From Mesoterricola sediminis (GTDB lineage: Bacteria; Acidobacteriota; Holophagae; Holophagales; Holophagaceae), in contig NZ_AP027081.1 in the NCBI RefSeq assembly GCF_030295425.1, forward strand, positions 3,269,001 to 3,333,000: a stretch of DNA of 64,000 bases, read 5' to 3'. Shown here piece after piece: positions 8,439-16,738 of this stretch. The notes beneath the pieces were generated by a model that was not told the DNA's origin, searched no databases, and saw only the letters and a program-made list of their open reading frames with translations. How positions within the stretch are numbered: position 1 is the first letter of the stretch; each line of letters opens with the position of its first letter. The translations under genes and the position numbers were made by a program.

Positions 8439-8837
8439 TCAATCATTAATCGGTACACGCGCCTGGCTGTCCAGGCCTTCCAGGATGACCACCGCGATGG
8501 CCGTCCCCCCGTCATGGGTGACGCTCCCGTGAATCCTCTGGATCCCCCGCGCCTGGATCATCACCGCCAATTCTCCCTCAGCCCACAGCTTCCCGTCCAG
8601 ATAACGAAGCTGCTTCCAGGACCATCCGTCCAGCCCGACCCCCAGGGCCTTCCCGAAGGCCTCCCGGAGGGCCCAGCGGCCCGCGGCCCGTTCCGGGAGC
8701 CGCATCCGGTTGCCCCGCAGGAGGTAGTCCGCCTCCTCGGAGGCCAGGACCCGCCGGAGGGCCTTTTCCCCGAACCGCTCCAGCAGATGCTGCCAGCGAG
8801 CTGCCGGGCAGACGTCTGTCCCCAGCCCCAGGATCAT
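8439..8837 (-). CDS. acpS: Holo-[acyl-carrier-protein] synthase
   Basis: Transfers 4'-phosphopantetheine from CoA to the serine of acyl carrier protein, a step needed for fatty acid synthesis. The 132-aa product has the two family metal/CoA motifs: GLGTDVCPAARW at the N-terminus (the Asp binds magnesium) and RWALREAFGKALGVG near residue 62 (the Glu of REAF). A C-terminal block, SVTHDGGTAIAVVI, also fits. The ATG at 8837 overlaps the stop of the GNAT gene by 4 bp (ATGA); a slightly longer frame exists but lacks this coupling. Confidence 0.88.
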   Translation of the reverse strand: MILGLGTDVCPAARWQHLLERFGEKALRRVLASEEADYLLRGNRMRLPERAAGRWALREAFGKALGVGLDGWSWKQLRYLDGKLWAEGELAVMIQARGIQRIHGSVTHDGGTAIAVVILEGLDSQARVPIND

Positions 8838-9331
8838 GGCGCCTCCCCCAGCTCCTTGATGAACCATTTGTCACACCCGTGGTGGCCCGTGGCGCCCAGG
8901 GGGGCGCAGATGGGCCGGAACCCCGTCCGCAGGTAGAGGCGCTGGGCGCCCTCCATGCCGGTGAGGGTCTCCAGGTAGCAGGCCCGGTAGCCCAGCTCCC
9001 GGGCCCGGGCCAGGCAGGTGCGCATCATGACCTCTCCCAGCCCCCGGCCCCGGGCGCGGGGCAGGAAGTACATCTTCCGCAGTTCGCAGGTCCCTTCCAC
9101 GCCGTCGAGGGGGGCCACGCCGCCTCCGCCGATCACCTCGCCCTCCTCCTCCACGACGAAGTAGGCCGCGCCGGGGCGCTGGTAGGCCTCCCACATGTGG
9201 TCGACCTCCGGATCGTGGAGTGCGAAGCCCGGGCCGTCCGCGCCGAACTCCGGCATCACCGCGCGGATGATGGCCGCCACCGAAGGCTCGTCGGCGGGTG
9301 TGACTGGGCGCACAACTGGGTCGGAATTCAC
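8834..9331 (-). CDS. GNAT-family N-acetyltransferase
   Basis: 165 aa. The acetyl-CoA pyrophosphate loop appears as LPRARGRGLGEVMM (R/Q-x-x-G-x-G/A type), preceded by the typical strand ELRKMYF and followed by YLETLTGMEGAQRLYLRTGF. This matches stand-alone GNATs of the amino-acid or small-molecule type; the substrate cannot be told. It is the first gene of the minus-strand run, diverging from the oxidoreductase genes across a 138-bp gap, and overlaps acpS by 4 bp. Confidence 0.85.
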   Translation of the reverse strand: MNSDPVVRPVTPADEPSVAAIIRAVMPEFGADGPGFALHDPEVDHMWEAYQRPGAAYFVVEEEGEVIGGGGVAPLDGVEGTCELRKMYFLPRARGRGLGEVMMRTCLARARELGYRACYLETLTGMEGAQRLYLRTGFRPICAPLGATGHHGCDKWFIKELGEAP

Positions 9332-9469
9332 GGTATCACCTGCGTCACATCATGCCCTGGATGCCTCCACTTGTGACCCCCTGCACTTCCGAGCGGCTCG
9401 ATACTGCCCCGGACGGATTGCCTATTTCCTTTCTTTATCGCCACGTGCACCCATCCCAGGAGCGTGAGA

Positions 9470-10873
9470 ATGGCCCAGCTCAAAGAAAGACCCAAACCCT
9501 TCCTGCTGCCGGACTACTGCAAAGGCTGCGGCCGCTGCATCAGTGCCTGCGCCAAGGGCTGCATCACCTTCGACAAGGAGATCGACGCGGCCACGGGCTA
9601 TGTCCCGGTCGTGATCGACCTGGAGGCCTGCAACGCCTGCGGCCTGTGCATGGACGCCTGCCCCGAGCCCTACGGCCTGCGCGAGACCCCCGCCGACGTG
9701 GACTTCGAGCTCCAGGACCCCGCCAAGCTCTTCGGCGGCAAGAAGTCCACCGCCCCGACGCCGGTCGACATCCCCAACCAGCGGATCCCCCTGCCCAAGA
9801 GCGAGCCCCTGGTCATCAAGGGCAACTACGCCTCGGCCATCGGGGCCCTCCTCGCCGGCTGCCGGCACGTCTTCGGCTACCCCATCACCCCCTCCACCGA
9901 GGGCGCCGAGCTCATGGCCAAGCTGCTGCCCAAGCTGGACGGCACCTTCCTGCAGGCCGTGTCCGAAGTGGCGACCGTGAACCACATGTACGGCTCCGGC
10001 GGCGCCGGCTACCCCTGCATGACCTTCACCTCCAGCCCGGGCTTCAGCCTGATGCTCGAGGGCGTCAGCTACATGGTGGGCGCCGAGATCCCCGGCGTCT
10101 TCGTGAACGTCATGCGCGGCGGCCCCGGCCTGGGCAACATCGCCCCCGAGCAGTCCGACGTCAAGCTGGCCTGCCGCGGCCTCGGCCACGGCAACACCCA
10201 CGCCATCACCCTGATGCCCAGCACGCCCCAGGAGATGCTCGACCTGACCATGCTGGCCTTCGAGCTCACCTTCAAGTACCGCAACCCCGTCGTCATCCTC
10301 GGCGACGGCTACCTGGGCCAGATGACCGGCAAGGTCACCCTGCCCGACTTCATGATCAAGCCCGGCATCCCCACGTGGGCCGTCAACGGCGACGCCATGC
10401 ACCGGGGCAACCTCATCAGCTCCATCTACCTGAGCGAGCAGGACCTCGAGGCCCACAACGTCTACCTCAACGACAAGTACCGCCGCATGATCGAGGCGGA
10501 GAGCCGCTGCGAGACGTTCATGGCCGATGACGCGGAGATCCTCATCATCGCCGCCAACACCCCCGCCCGCGCCTCCAAGGGCGCCGTCCAGGACCTGCGC
10601 CAGAAGGGCATCAAGGCCGGCCTGTTCCGCCCCATCACCGTGTGGCCCTTCCCGGTCAAGCAGCTCGCGAAGGAGCTGGCCCACGTCAAGCAGGTCGTGG
10701 TGGTCGAGGCCTCCAACGGCCAGCTCGAGGACGAGGTCCGCCTGGCCCTGAGCAACCACGGCGTCACCCAGCTTCCCGCGTTCAGCCACGTTCGGCACTT
10801 CGGCGGCATGCTGCCCCAGCAGACGGAAGTGCTCGCCCACATCCAAGCGCTTCTCGCGAAGGAGGCCAAGTAA
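9470..10873 (+). CDS. 2-oxoacid:ferredoxin oxidoreductase, fused ferredoxin (delta) and alpha subunits
   Basis: Part of an enzyme that oxidatively decarboxylates a 2-oxoacid to an acyl-CoA and reduces ferredoxin. The 467-aa product starts with a two-cluster [4Fe-4S] domain (YCKGCGRCISACAKGC and ACNACGLCMDACPEP). The alpha (pyrimidine-binding) domain follows from about residue 115 (GYPITPSTEGAE, VSEVATVNHMYGSGGAG). The ATG at 9470 has AGGAG seven bases upstream; a GTG two codons earlier lies too close to that site. The next gene starts in a TAATG overlap. The sequence looks closest to 2-ketoisovalerate/2-oxoglutarate ferredoxin oxidoreductases (Vor/Kor) rather than pyruvate enzymes, but the substrate is inferred. 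Confidence 0.85.
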   Translation: MAQLKERPKPFLLPDYCKGCGRCISACAKGCITFDKEIDAATGYVPVVIDLEACNACGLCMDACPEPYGLRETPADVDFELQDPAKLFGGKKSTAPTPVDIPNQRIPLPKSEPLVIKGNYASAIGALLAGCRHVFGYPITPSTEGAELMAKLLPKLDGTFLQAVSEVATVNHMYGSGGAGYPCMTFTSSPGFSLMLEGVSYMVGAEIPGVFVNVMRGGPGLGNIAPEQSDVKLACRGLGHGNTHAITLMPSTPQEMLDLTMLAFELTFKYRNPVVILGDGYLGQMTGKVTLPDFMIKPGIPTWAVNGDAMHRGNLISSIYLSEQDLEAHNVYLNDKYRRMIEAESRCETFMADDAEILIIAANTPARASKGAVQDLRQKGIKAGLFRPITVWPFPVKQLAKELAHVKQVVVVEASNGQLEDEVRLALSNHGVTQLPAFSHVRHFGGMLPQQTEVLAHIQALLAKEAK

Positions 10874-12297
10874 TGTCCGTCTTCTACGACAAGTTCAACC
10901 GCCACGCCGAAGGCGCCGGCCTCAAGGGCAATTCCACCCACTACTGCCCCGGCTGCGGCCATGGGCTGGCCCACAAGTACCTGGCCGAGGCCATCGAGGA
11001 GCTCGGCATCCAGGACAGCACCGTCCTGGTGAGCCCCGTGGGCTGTTCCGTGTTCGCCTACTACTACTTCGATGTGGGCAACACCCAGGCCGCCCACGGC
11101 CGCGCCCCCGCGGTGGCGCTGGGCCACAAGCTCAGCAACCCCGAGGCGACCGTCATCAGCTACCAGGGCGACGGTGACCTGGCCTCCATCGGCCTGGCCG
11201 AGACCGTGTCCGCCGCGCAGCTGGGCGCCCCCATCACCGTCATCTTCATCAACAACGCCATCTACGGCATGACGGGCGGCCAGATGGCCCCCACCACCCT
11301 GATGGGCCAGCAGACCGCGACGAGCCCCGACGGCCGCTCCATGTTCAACGGCCAGCCCATGCGCATGGCCGAGCTCATCGCCGGCCTCGAGGGTCCCGTC
11401 TACGTGGACCGGGTCGCCCTCTTCGACGCCAAGAACCGGCGCCTGGCCAAGAAGGCCATCAAGAAGGCCGTCCAGATGCAGGTCGAGGGCCGCGGCTACG
11501 CCTTCGTCGAAGTGCTGGCCGAGTGCCCCACCCACCTGCGGATGGAGCCCGCGGACGCCGAGAAGTGGGTCAAGGAGAACATGACGCCGATCTTCCCGCT
11601 GGGCGTCAAGAAGGACCTCACGGTCGAGCCCTGGTGGAAGCGGCCCGCCCCCGACTTCGAGCCCGCCCACATGCTGAAGGCCGTGGGCGCCTCCCAGGAG
11701 GCCACCAACCGCCACGCCGAGGCGTTCCCCACCCACATCAACCCGCTCGACATCAGCCTGAAGCTGGCCGGTTCCGGCGGCGACGGCGCCCAGACCGCGG
11801 CCATGCTCATCGCCCGGGCCGCCATCAACGAGGGCTTCGACGCCACCCACATCCCCAGCTACGGCCCTGAGAGCCGCGGCGGCACGAGCTACGCCGACGT
11901 GCACGTGGCCAAGGACGAGGTCCTGAACCCCGCCAGCCCCCACCCCGACATCCTCATCGCCTTCAACGCCCCCAGCCTGGCCAAGTTCGGCCCGACCGTG
12001 GTCAAGGGCGGGACGATCGTCTACGACTCCTCCATCGTCAAGGAGGTCCCCGCCGGCATCGATCCCTCGGTGAAGGTCGTGGGCGTGCCCTTCACGGAGA
12101 TCGCCGTCGACCTGGGCAAGGCCGTCGTGAAGAACATCGTGGCCCTCGGCGCCCTCCAGGCCGCCACGCAGTTGTTCCCCAAGGACACCCTCCTGGCCGC
12201 CGTTCGCCAGGCCCTGAAGGACAAGTGCGCGCTCATCCCCCTCAACGAGGAAGCCTTCGCCTGGGGCGTGAAGGCCGTGGAAGCGCTCGGCAAGTAA
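10873..12297 (+). CDS. 2-oxoacid:ferredoxin oxidoreductase, fused beta and gamma subunits
   Basis: 474 aa. The N-terminal beta domain (about 1-270) binds thiamine diphosphate: YCPGCGHG supplies the first cysteines, and SYQGDGDLASIGLAE followed by IFINNAIYGMTGGQ is the TPP/magnesium motif. The C-terminal gamma domain (about 295-474) has GSGGDGAQTAAML and PSYGPESRGGTSYADV. In most organisms these are separate genes. With the upstream delta-alpha fusion, two genes encode a complete four-domain enzyme. The start ATG overlaps the upstream stop (TAATG) and a strong terminator follows, so this is a two-gene operon. Confidence 0.88.
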   Translation: MSVFYDKFNRHAEGAGLKGNSTHYCPGCGHGLAHKYLAEAIEELGIQDSTVLVSPVGCSVFAYYYFDVGNTQAAHGRAPAVALGHKLSNPEATVISYQGDGDLASIGLAETVSAAQLGAPITVIFINNAIYGMTGGQMAPTTLMGQQTATSPDGRSMFNGQPMRMAELIAGLEGPVYVDRVALFDAKNRRLAKKAIKKAVQMQVEGRGYAFVEVLAECPTHLRMEPADAEKWVKENMTPIFPLGVKKDLTVEPWWKRPAPDFEPAHMLKAVGASQEATNRHAEAFPTHINPLDISLKLAGSGGDGAQTAAMLIARAAINEGFDATHIPSYGPESRGGTSYADVHVAKDEVLNPASPHPDILIAFNAPSLAKFGPTVVKGGTIVYDSSIVKEVPAGIDPSVKVVGVPFTEIAVDLGKAVVKNIVALGALQAATQLFPKDTLLAAVRQALKDKCALIPLNEEAFAWGVKAVEALGK

Positions 12298-12318
12298 GGC
12301 TGCCCCCCGGCAGACGAA

Positions 12319-12349
12319 AGGCGGACGGGCCATGCCCGTCCGCCTTTTT
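12319..12349 (+). terminator. Rho-independent terminator after the 2-oxoacid oxidoreductase operon
   Basis: A 12-bp perfect stem (aggcggacgggc and its complement) with a 3-nt loop is followed by five T residues. It starts about 20 bp after the stop codon. Confidence 0.9.
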
Positions 12350-12465
12350 CTTGGTTGGGCCTGCGGGGCGGGCCCCAAGGGCGCGCCCGTGACGAACGGC
12401 AAGGCACGGGGCCCCGCGCCCGGCTACACTGCCCTCCGGGGCCCCGGGCCCCTCCCGGAGACGCC

Positions 12466-12717
12466 ATGCAGGAACCCCTCACCCTCAGCGACGCCGAGCG
12501 CCGGATGATCCTCACCCTGCGGAACATGCCGGACAGCCCCCTGCGGGACCGGGTCCTGCGCCTCGTGGAGGACGTCCTGGCCTTCGCCCGGAATCCCCGC
12601 TGCCATGAGATGCAGGCGGACGGAGTGCCATGCGAGCGGCCCGAGGCGGACTGCGACCAGTGCCAGGTGGTGACCGCCCTGCTGGCCACCCTGGAAGGGC
12701 GGGTCCCCCGCGGCTGA
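12466..12717 (+). CDS. Small Cys-containing protein, unknown function
   Basis: 83 aa, soluble. The N-terminal half looks helical (DAERRMILTLRNMPDSPLRD). The C-terminal half has four cysteines spread as C-x9-C-x6-C-x2-C (RCHEM...PCERP...DCDQC), which could bind a metal. The start at 12466 has GGAG five bases upstream; a longer in-frame extension has no ribosome site and reads into the preceding terminator region. No family is recognised. It lies alone between the oxidoreductase operon and the histidine kinase gene. Confidence 0.6.
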   Translation: MQEPLTLSDAERRMILTLRNMPDSPLRDRVLRLVEDVLAFARNPRCHEMQADGVPCERPEADCDQCQVVTALLATLEGRVPRG

Positions 12718-12803
12718 GGGGGGCGCCCGGCCATTCACCCCCAGGGCGGGCGGCTGGCCCCCGGCCCCCTTCCCCTTTGGCCCGGGGAGTGGATGATGGG
12801 GGC

Positions 12804-13868
12804 ATGTGGACGAAGCGCGCGCACTGGCTCCTGTACGGGGCGGCCTGGGGCCTGATGGGCCTCTACTACGCCACCTGGGACGCGGTGGCCTACAACCTGG
12901 CCTTCCTGGGCGTGCTGCCCATGAACCTCTGCCAGAACGCCATCTGGGGCCTGGAGGGCCTCCTGCTCATGGCGGTGGCCCGGCGCTTCCCCATCACCGC
13001 CTTCGACCGGCGGAGCCTGCCGGCCTGGATCATCAACCTGGGCGCCAGCCTGCTCCTCACCTGCGTGGGGCTGGCCTCGGCCTGGCTCCTGTCCGTGGCC
13101 TTCATGGAGCCCTCGAGCCGGGCCTGGATCTTCCGGAACCTGGGCTCGAGCCTCCGCAAGTTCACCCTCATGTACTTCCACTCCACCCTGCTCCTGATGT
13201 GGGCGGTCCAGGGGGCCTACCACGGCTTCCGCCTCTACCGGGAGATGCGCCGGCAGGAGCTGGAGAAGGCCCAGCTGGAATCCCGCCTGGCCGAGGCGCG
13301 GAACCAGAACCTCGTGGCCCAGTTCCAGCCCCATTTCCTGTTCAACGCCCTCAATTCGATCTCCTCCCTGGTCCACGCGGACCCGGAGGCCGCGGACCGG
13401 ATGATCGCGAGGCTGGGGGACCTGCTGCGCATCAGCCTCGAGACCGGGCCCGGCCAGGAGGTGAGCCTGGAACGGGAGCTGGCCCTGGTGGATTCGTACC
13501 TGGCCATCGAGAAGGTGCGCTTCCAGGACCGCCTCGAGGTCCAGGTGGAGGTCCCCGCCGCCCTCGCCCGGGCCCGGGTCCCCCGGTTCGTGCTGCAGCC
13601 CCTGGTGGAGAACGCCATCCGGCACGGCATCGCGCCCCGGGCGCGGAGCGGCCGGATCAACATACGTGCGGCCGCAGCGGGGGACCAGCTCGCCCTGGAG
13701 GTCCGGGACGACGGGGCCGGCTTCGACGGGACCCGCGAAGGCATCGGCCTCCGGAACACCCGCGAGCGCCTGCGCATGCTCTACCACGACCAGCAGTCGT
13801 TCGAGATTTTCAGCTTGCCGGATAAGGGCACCGTGATCATCCTCCGTATACCTCTCCGCACAAGCTGA
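12804..13868 (+). CDS. LytS/AlgZ-type membrane histidine kinase
   Basis: 354 aa. The N-terminal part has four hydrophobic segments (about residues 8-28, 35-58, 75-98, 115-135), then a coiled-coil region. The His_kinase (LytS/YehU) domain follows, with H177 in QFQPHFLFNALNSI as the likely phosphorylated histidine. The ATPase domain shows the N box (PLVENAIRHGI) and a glycine box (VRDDGAGFDG...GIGLRNTRERL). No PAS or GAF domain is present, so signals are probably sensed in the membrane. It is separated by 11 bp from a LytTR response regulator, its obvious partner. A GTG at 12789 is an alternative start. Confidence 0.9.
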   Translation: MWTKRAHWLLYGAAWGLMGLYYATWDAVAYNLAFLGVLPMNLCQNAIWGLEGLLLMAVARRFPITAFDRRSLPAWIINLGASLLLTCVGLASAWLLSVAFMEPSSRAWIFRNLGSSLRKFTLMYFHSTLLLMWAVQGAYHGFRLYREMRRQELEKAQLESRLAEARNQNLVAQFQPHFLFNALNSISSLVHADPEAADRMIARLGDLLRISLETGPGQEVSLERELALVDSYLAIEKVRFQDRLEVQVEVPAALARARVPRFVLQPLVENAIRHGIAPRARSGRINIRAAAAGDQLALEVRDDGAGFDGTREGIGLRNTRERLRMLYHDQQSFEIFSLPDKGTVIILRIPLRTS

Positions 13869-13879
13869 ACGGAGCCCCG

Positions 13880-14629
13880 ATGATCCGGATCCTCCTCGCC
13901 GACGACGAGCCGCTGGCGCGACAGCGGCTGCGGCGGCTCCTGGAGGCCCATCCGGACATCACGATCGCCGCCGAGGCCTCCAACGGCCTGGAGGCGGTGG
14001 CGGCCATCGAGGCCGAGGCGCCGGACCTGGTGCTCCTGGACATCCAGATGCCGGAGCTCGACGGATTCGGCGTGATCGAGGCCATCGGGCCGGAGCGCAT
14101 GCCCCCCACCCTCTTCGTGACGGCCTACGACCAGTTCGCCCTGCGGGCCTTCGAGGCCCACGCCCTGGACTACCTCCTCAAGCCCTTCGACCCCGAGCGC
14201 TTCGCCGCGGCCCTGGCCCGGGCCCGGACCTGGCTCCAGGGCGCCCGGGAGGCCCAGCCCTCCCTGGCGCCCCTCCTCCGGGAGGTGCAGGCCGCCCGCC
14301 AGCCTTCCGACCGCCTGCTCGTGAAGGAGGGGGGCCGGTACGTCTTCCTTCGGCCCGCCGCGGTCCAGTGGGTGGAGGCCGAGGACAACTACGTGCGGCT
14401 CCATGTGGAGGGCACGAGCCACCTGGTCCGCCAGACCATGACGGGGATCCTGGCCCGGCTCGGCACCTCCCGGTTCCGCCGCATCCACCGCTCCGCCATC
14501 GTGAACCTGGATTTCGTGCGCCACCTGGAGCCGTGGACCGGGGGCGACTACCAGGTGACCATGAAGGACGGCAGCCGCCTCACCCTCAGCCGCACCTACC
14601 GGGACCAGCTCGGGGAGTGGCTCTGCTGA
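13880..14629 (+). CDS. LytTR-family response regulator
   Basis: 249 aa. The receiver domain (3-120) has acidic residues D8-D9, phospho-acceptor D54 (LVLLDIQMPELDG) and the conserved lysine in DYLLKPFD. The LytTR DNA-binding domain (about 147-247) shows VEAEDNYVRLHVEG and RFRRIHRSAIVNL, typical of AgrA/LytR/AlgR regulators that bind promoter-proximal direct repeats. It is the partner of the LytS-type kinase just upstream. Its target genes are not evident from the sequence. Confidence 0.93.
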   Translation: MIRILLADDEPLARQRLRRLLEAHPDITIAAEASNGLEAVAAIEAEAPDLVLLDIQMPELDGFGVIEAIGPERMPPTLFVTAYDQFALRAFEAHALDYLLKPFDPERFAAALARARTWLQGAREAQPSLAPLLREVQAARQPSDRLLVKEGGRYVFLRPAAVQWVEAEDNYVRLHVEGTSHLVRQTMTGILARLGTSRFRRIHRSAIVNLDFVRHLEPWTGGDYQVTMKDGSRLTLSRTYRDQLGEWLC

Positions 14630-14637
14630 CGCACGCG

Positions 14638-14679
14638 CCCCGGCCCGCCGGCGCACCTGGGTGCGCCGGCGGGCCGGGG
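14638..14679. terminator. Strong hairpin between two convergent genes
   Basis: A perfect 19-bp inverted repeat (arms 14638-14656 and 14661-14679, 4-nt loop) lies between the stop codons of the response regulator and the convergent periplasmic protein gene. It has no T-run on either strand, so it is a likely bidirectional transcription barrier rather than a textbook terminator. Confidence 0.65.
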
Positions 14680-14697
14680 AAGCGATCGCAGGCTCGG

Positions 14698-15267
14698 TCA
14701 GAAGGCGCCGACCACGCTGATCGCGGCCATGCCCAGGGGGGCGGAGGCCGCCGTGCCGGCGGTGCGCAGGTTCCGGGGCAGGATGACTTCGACGGTGCCG
14801 ATCATCCGCTCCGTCACCAGCACCTCCAGGCGGGTCTCGGGGCCGCAGGCGAAGACGGCGCCCTGGCGGATGGCCATGGGCGTGGTGCCGATGACGGGCA
14901 CCCCGTGGAAGGCCAGCTGGCGGATGGCGCGGGTGGCGTTGGGAGAGCCTTCCCACACCCGGGGATCCCGGGGCAGGAGGACCAGGAAGTCCGGCTTGAT
15001 GGCGCAGGCCATCTGGTTGCCCGCCACGGGGACGCCGGACGGCTGCTTCACGTCCAGCACCGTGATGCGGCAGCGGGACCCGGCGCTCCGGGCCAGGTCG
15101 AGGATGTCCTCGCGGGACTGGCGGTAGTCGGCGATGACGCCGATGTGCGTCTTCTCCGGCCAGGTGGTCTCGGCGACATCCATCATGGGCTTGAAGTCCG
15201 AAGCCTGGGCGGCGGAGCCGGCCAGGGCCAGGATCATGAAACCAGCGGTCGTGACCAGCGTGTTCAT
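14698..15267 (-). CDS. Secreted periplasmic protein, possibly substrate-binding-like
   Basis: 189 aa with a signal peptide (about 1-22, cleavage near AQA-S). The mature part has alternating strand/helix segments (HIGVIADYRQSREDILDLAR; PDFLVLLPRDPRVWE) reminiscent of a half Rossmann-like or ABC-type substrate-binding fold, but no family motif is certain. The ATG at 15267 follows a GGAGG ribosome site. A longer frame upstream lacks a signal peptide and is rejected. It stands alone, converging on the LytTR regulator. Function unknown. Confidence 0.65.
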   Translation of the reverse strand: MNTLVTTAGFMILALAGSAAQASDFKPMMDVAETTWPEKTHIGVIADYRQSREDILDLARSAGSRCRITVLDVKQPSGVPVAGNQMACAIKPDFLVLLPRDPRVWEGSPNATRAIRQLAFHGVPVIGTTPMAIRQGAVFACGPETRLEVLVTERMIGTVEVILPRNLRTAGTAASAPLGMAAISVVGAF

Positions 15268-15481
15268 GGTGCCTCCTCCGAGGTGGGGGCGGGATCGCCC
15301 GCTCGCAACAAACGTCGGCCTGGCGGGGCTCCGCCCCACCCTTCTGGGGCCAGCCGTCCCCGGCGGGGATGAAGCGTGCATCCCACGCCGCGGACCGGTG
15401 GCCCATTCTTGCCACCGTCCTTCCAGGGGGGGTATCCTTGGGGGTCTTTCCCGCAGCAGACGTCCTACCTAGGAGAAAAAT

Positions 15482-16621
15482 ATGAAAATCTCGCGAATCG
15501 CTAGATACCTCTTCGGAGCGTTCGTCGTGGGTCTGCTGGCCTTCAGCCCCGCCTGCAAGCGCCAGGGCCAGGACAAGGAGATCACGAACCTGCAGGAGAA
15601 GGCCGCCGAGCTCGACAAGATGAGCCAGAAGGCCAACGTGGCCGGCGCCGACCAGAGCCGCAAGCTCAAGGAGGCGGGGGTCAATGACATCCGGCCCAAC
15701 GCCGAGACCCTCCAGCTCACCCCCGAGCAGAAGGCCGCCCTCGAGGAGCGGATCAAGGCCGAGAAGAACAGCTCGTACCAGGCCCTCCTCCAGGAAGTCC
15801 TGGACAAGGACAAGGAGATCAAGGAGCTCAACGAGAAGATCTCCAAGCTCCGCGCCGTCCTGCCCAAGCCCGACCTGGCCAAGGAGAACGACAGCCACTA
15901 CGGCATGGCCATGCGCTTCCTGAAGCGGAAGGGCGTCTCCGAGGCCAAGGCCAAGCAGCTGATCAGCCGAGTCCTCATCATGGACAAGCTGGCCCCCGGC
16001 TTCGAGGTCTACCACTTCTACAACAACGGCGTCTACGGCACCTGGGTCTCCCAGGGCAAGGCCACCATCACCCCCACCGAACTCCAGGCGGAGGAGAAGG
16101 CCAAGATCGAAGGCGAGCGTGACAGCGCCCAGGCCGAAGTGACGAAGAAGAGCGAGGAGCTGACCGACCTCAGCGCCCAGAAGGCCAAGCTGATCGCCGA
16201 CATCGAGGCCCTGCAGGGCGAGAAGACCAAGATGATCAAGGAGATGGAAGCCCTGAACGCCAGCAACGAGGCGGCCAAGGCCAAGCTCAACTCCCTCCAC
16301 TACGTCGTGGGCGAGCGCAAGGCCCTCGAGAAGGACGGCGTCATCATCGTTCCGATCTTCGCCAAGGACCGGGCCGGCTCCAACTGGAGCGACGGCGTCT
16401 TCACCAAGGCCATGGACCTGCGCAGCCAGGACACCATCACCATCACCGCCGGCGAAGTGGGCCTGAAGAAGATCGGCAAGATCAGCGTCGTCCCCGGCTC
16501 CATCGAGAAGGACAAGCACTACAGCCTGACCATCAGCGAGGACCGCGCCACCGCCGTCATCAAGATCCTGGTCAAGGACCGCTTCAAGAACGAGAAGGTC
16601 GTCTTCGCCGTCACCGACTAG
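15482..16621 (+). CDS. Coiled-coil envelope lipoprotein, unknown function
   Basis: 379 aa. A signal sequence ends in FSPAC, a loose lipobox (Cys about residue 25), so the protein is probably lipid-anchored. Long charged, helical stretches (about 30-125 and 210-275, rich in Lys, Glu and Ala) predict coiled coils. A globular segment (about 130-205) separates them. The C-terminal domain (about 285-379) is strand-rich (DTITITAGEVGLKKIG). A clear ribosome site (AGGAG) precedes the ATG and a terminator follows the stop, so it is transcribed alone. No family is recognised; a structural or tethering role in the periplasm is inference. Confidence 0.75.
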   Translation: MKISRIARYLFGAFVVGLLAFSPACKRQGQDKEITNLQEKAAELDKMSQKANVAGADQSRKLKEAGVNDIRPNAETLQLTPEQKAALEERIKAEKNSSYQALLQEVLDKDKEIKELNEKISKLRAVLPKPDLAKENDSHYGMAMRFLKRKGVSEAKAKQLISRVLIMDKLAPGFEVYHFYNNGVYGTWVSQGKATITPTELQAEEKAKIEGERDSAQAEVTKKSEELTDLSAQKAKLIADIEALQGEKTKMIKEMEALNASNEAAKAKLNSLHYVVGERKALEKDGVIIVPIFAKDRAGSNWSDGVFTKAMDLRSQDTITITAGEVGLKKIGKISVVPGSIEKDKHYSLTISEDRATAVIKILVKDRFKNEKVVFAVTD

Positions 16622-16638
16622 GACCTCCCTTCCGCGAA

Positions 16639-16667
16639 AGGCCCCCGGCGACGGGGGCCTTTTTTTT
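16639..16667 (+). terminator. Rho-independent terminator after the coiled-coil lipoprotein gene
   Basis: A 9-bp G+C-rich stem (aggcccccg and its complement) with a 4-nt loop is followed by eight T residues. Confidence 0.92.
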
Positions 16668-16680
16668 GCCAGCCCGTGGA

Positions 16681-16707
16681 TTGATTTTCAACGGGGTGGG
16701 CTATAAT
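16681..16707 (+). promoter_or_regulatory. Probable sigma-70 promoter for the CsgG-like gene
   Basis: A perfect -10 hexamer, TATAAT, lies at 16702-16707, with TTGATT at 16681-16686 as the -35 (15-bp spacer, slightly short). It sits 32 bp upstream of the GTG start and just after a terminator, so position and composition agree. Confidence 0.6.
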
Positions 16708-16738
16708 CAATCCACCAAACCGGTAGACGGAGGACCCC

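Noticed and set aside
14638-14679. Classical Rho-independent terminator
   Set aside because: The hairpin is strong but neither strand has a T-run, so it is listed only as a probable barrier.
13781-16519. A 912-codon minus-strand frame over the LytTR regulator and the coiled-coil lipoprotein
   Set aside because: It crosses a hairpin, a real gene on its own strand in another frame and two plus-strand genes; no recognisable domain.
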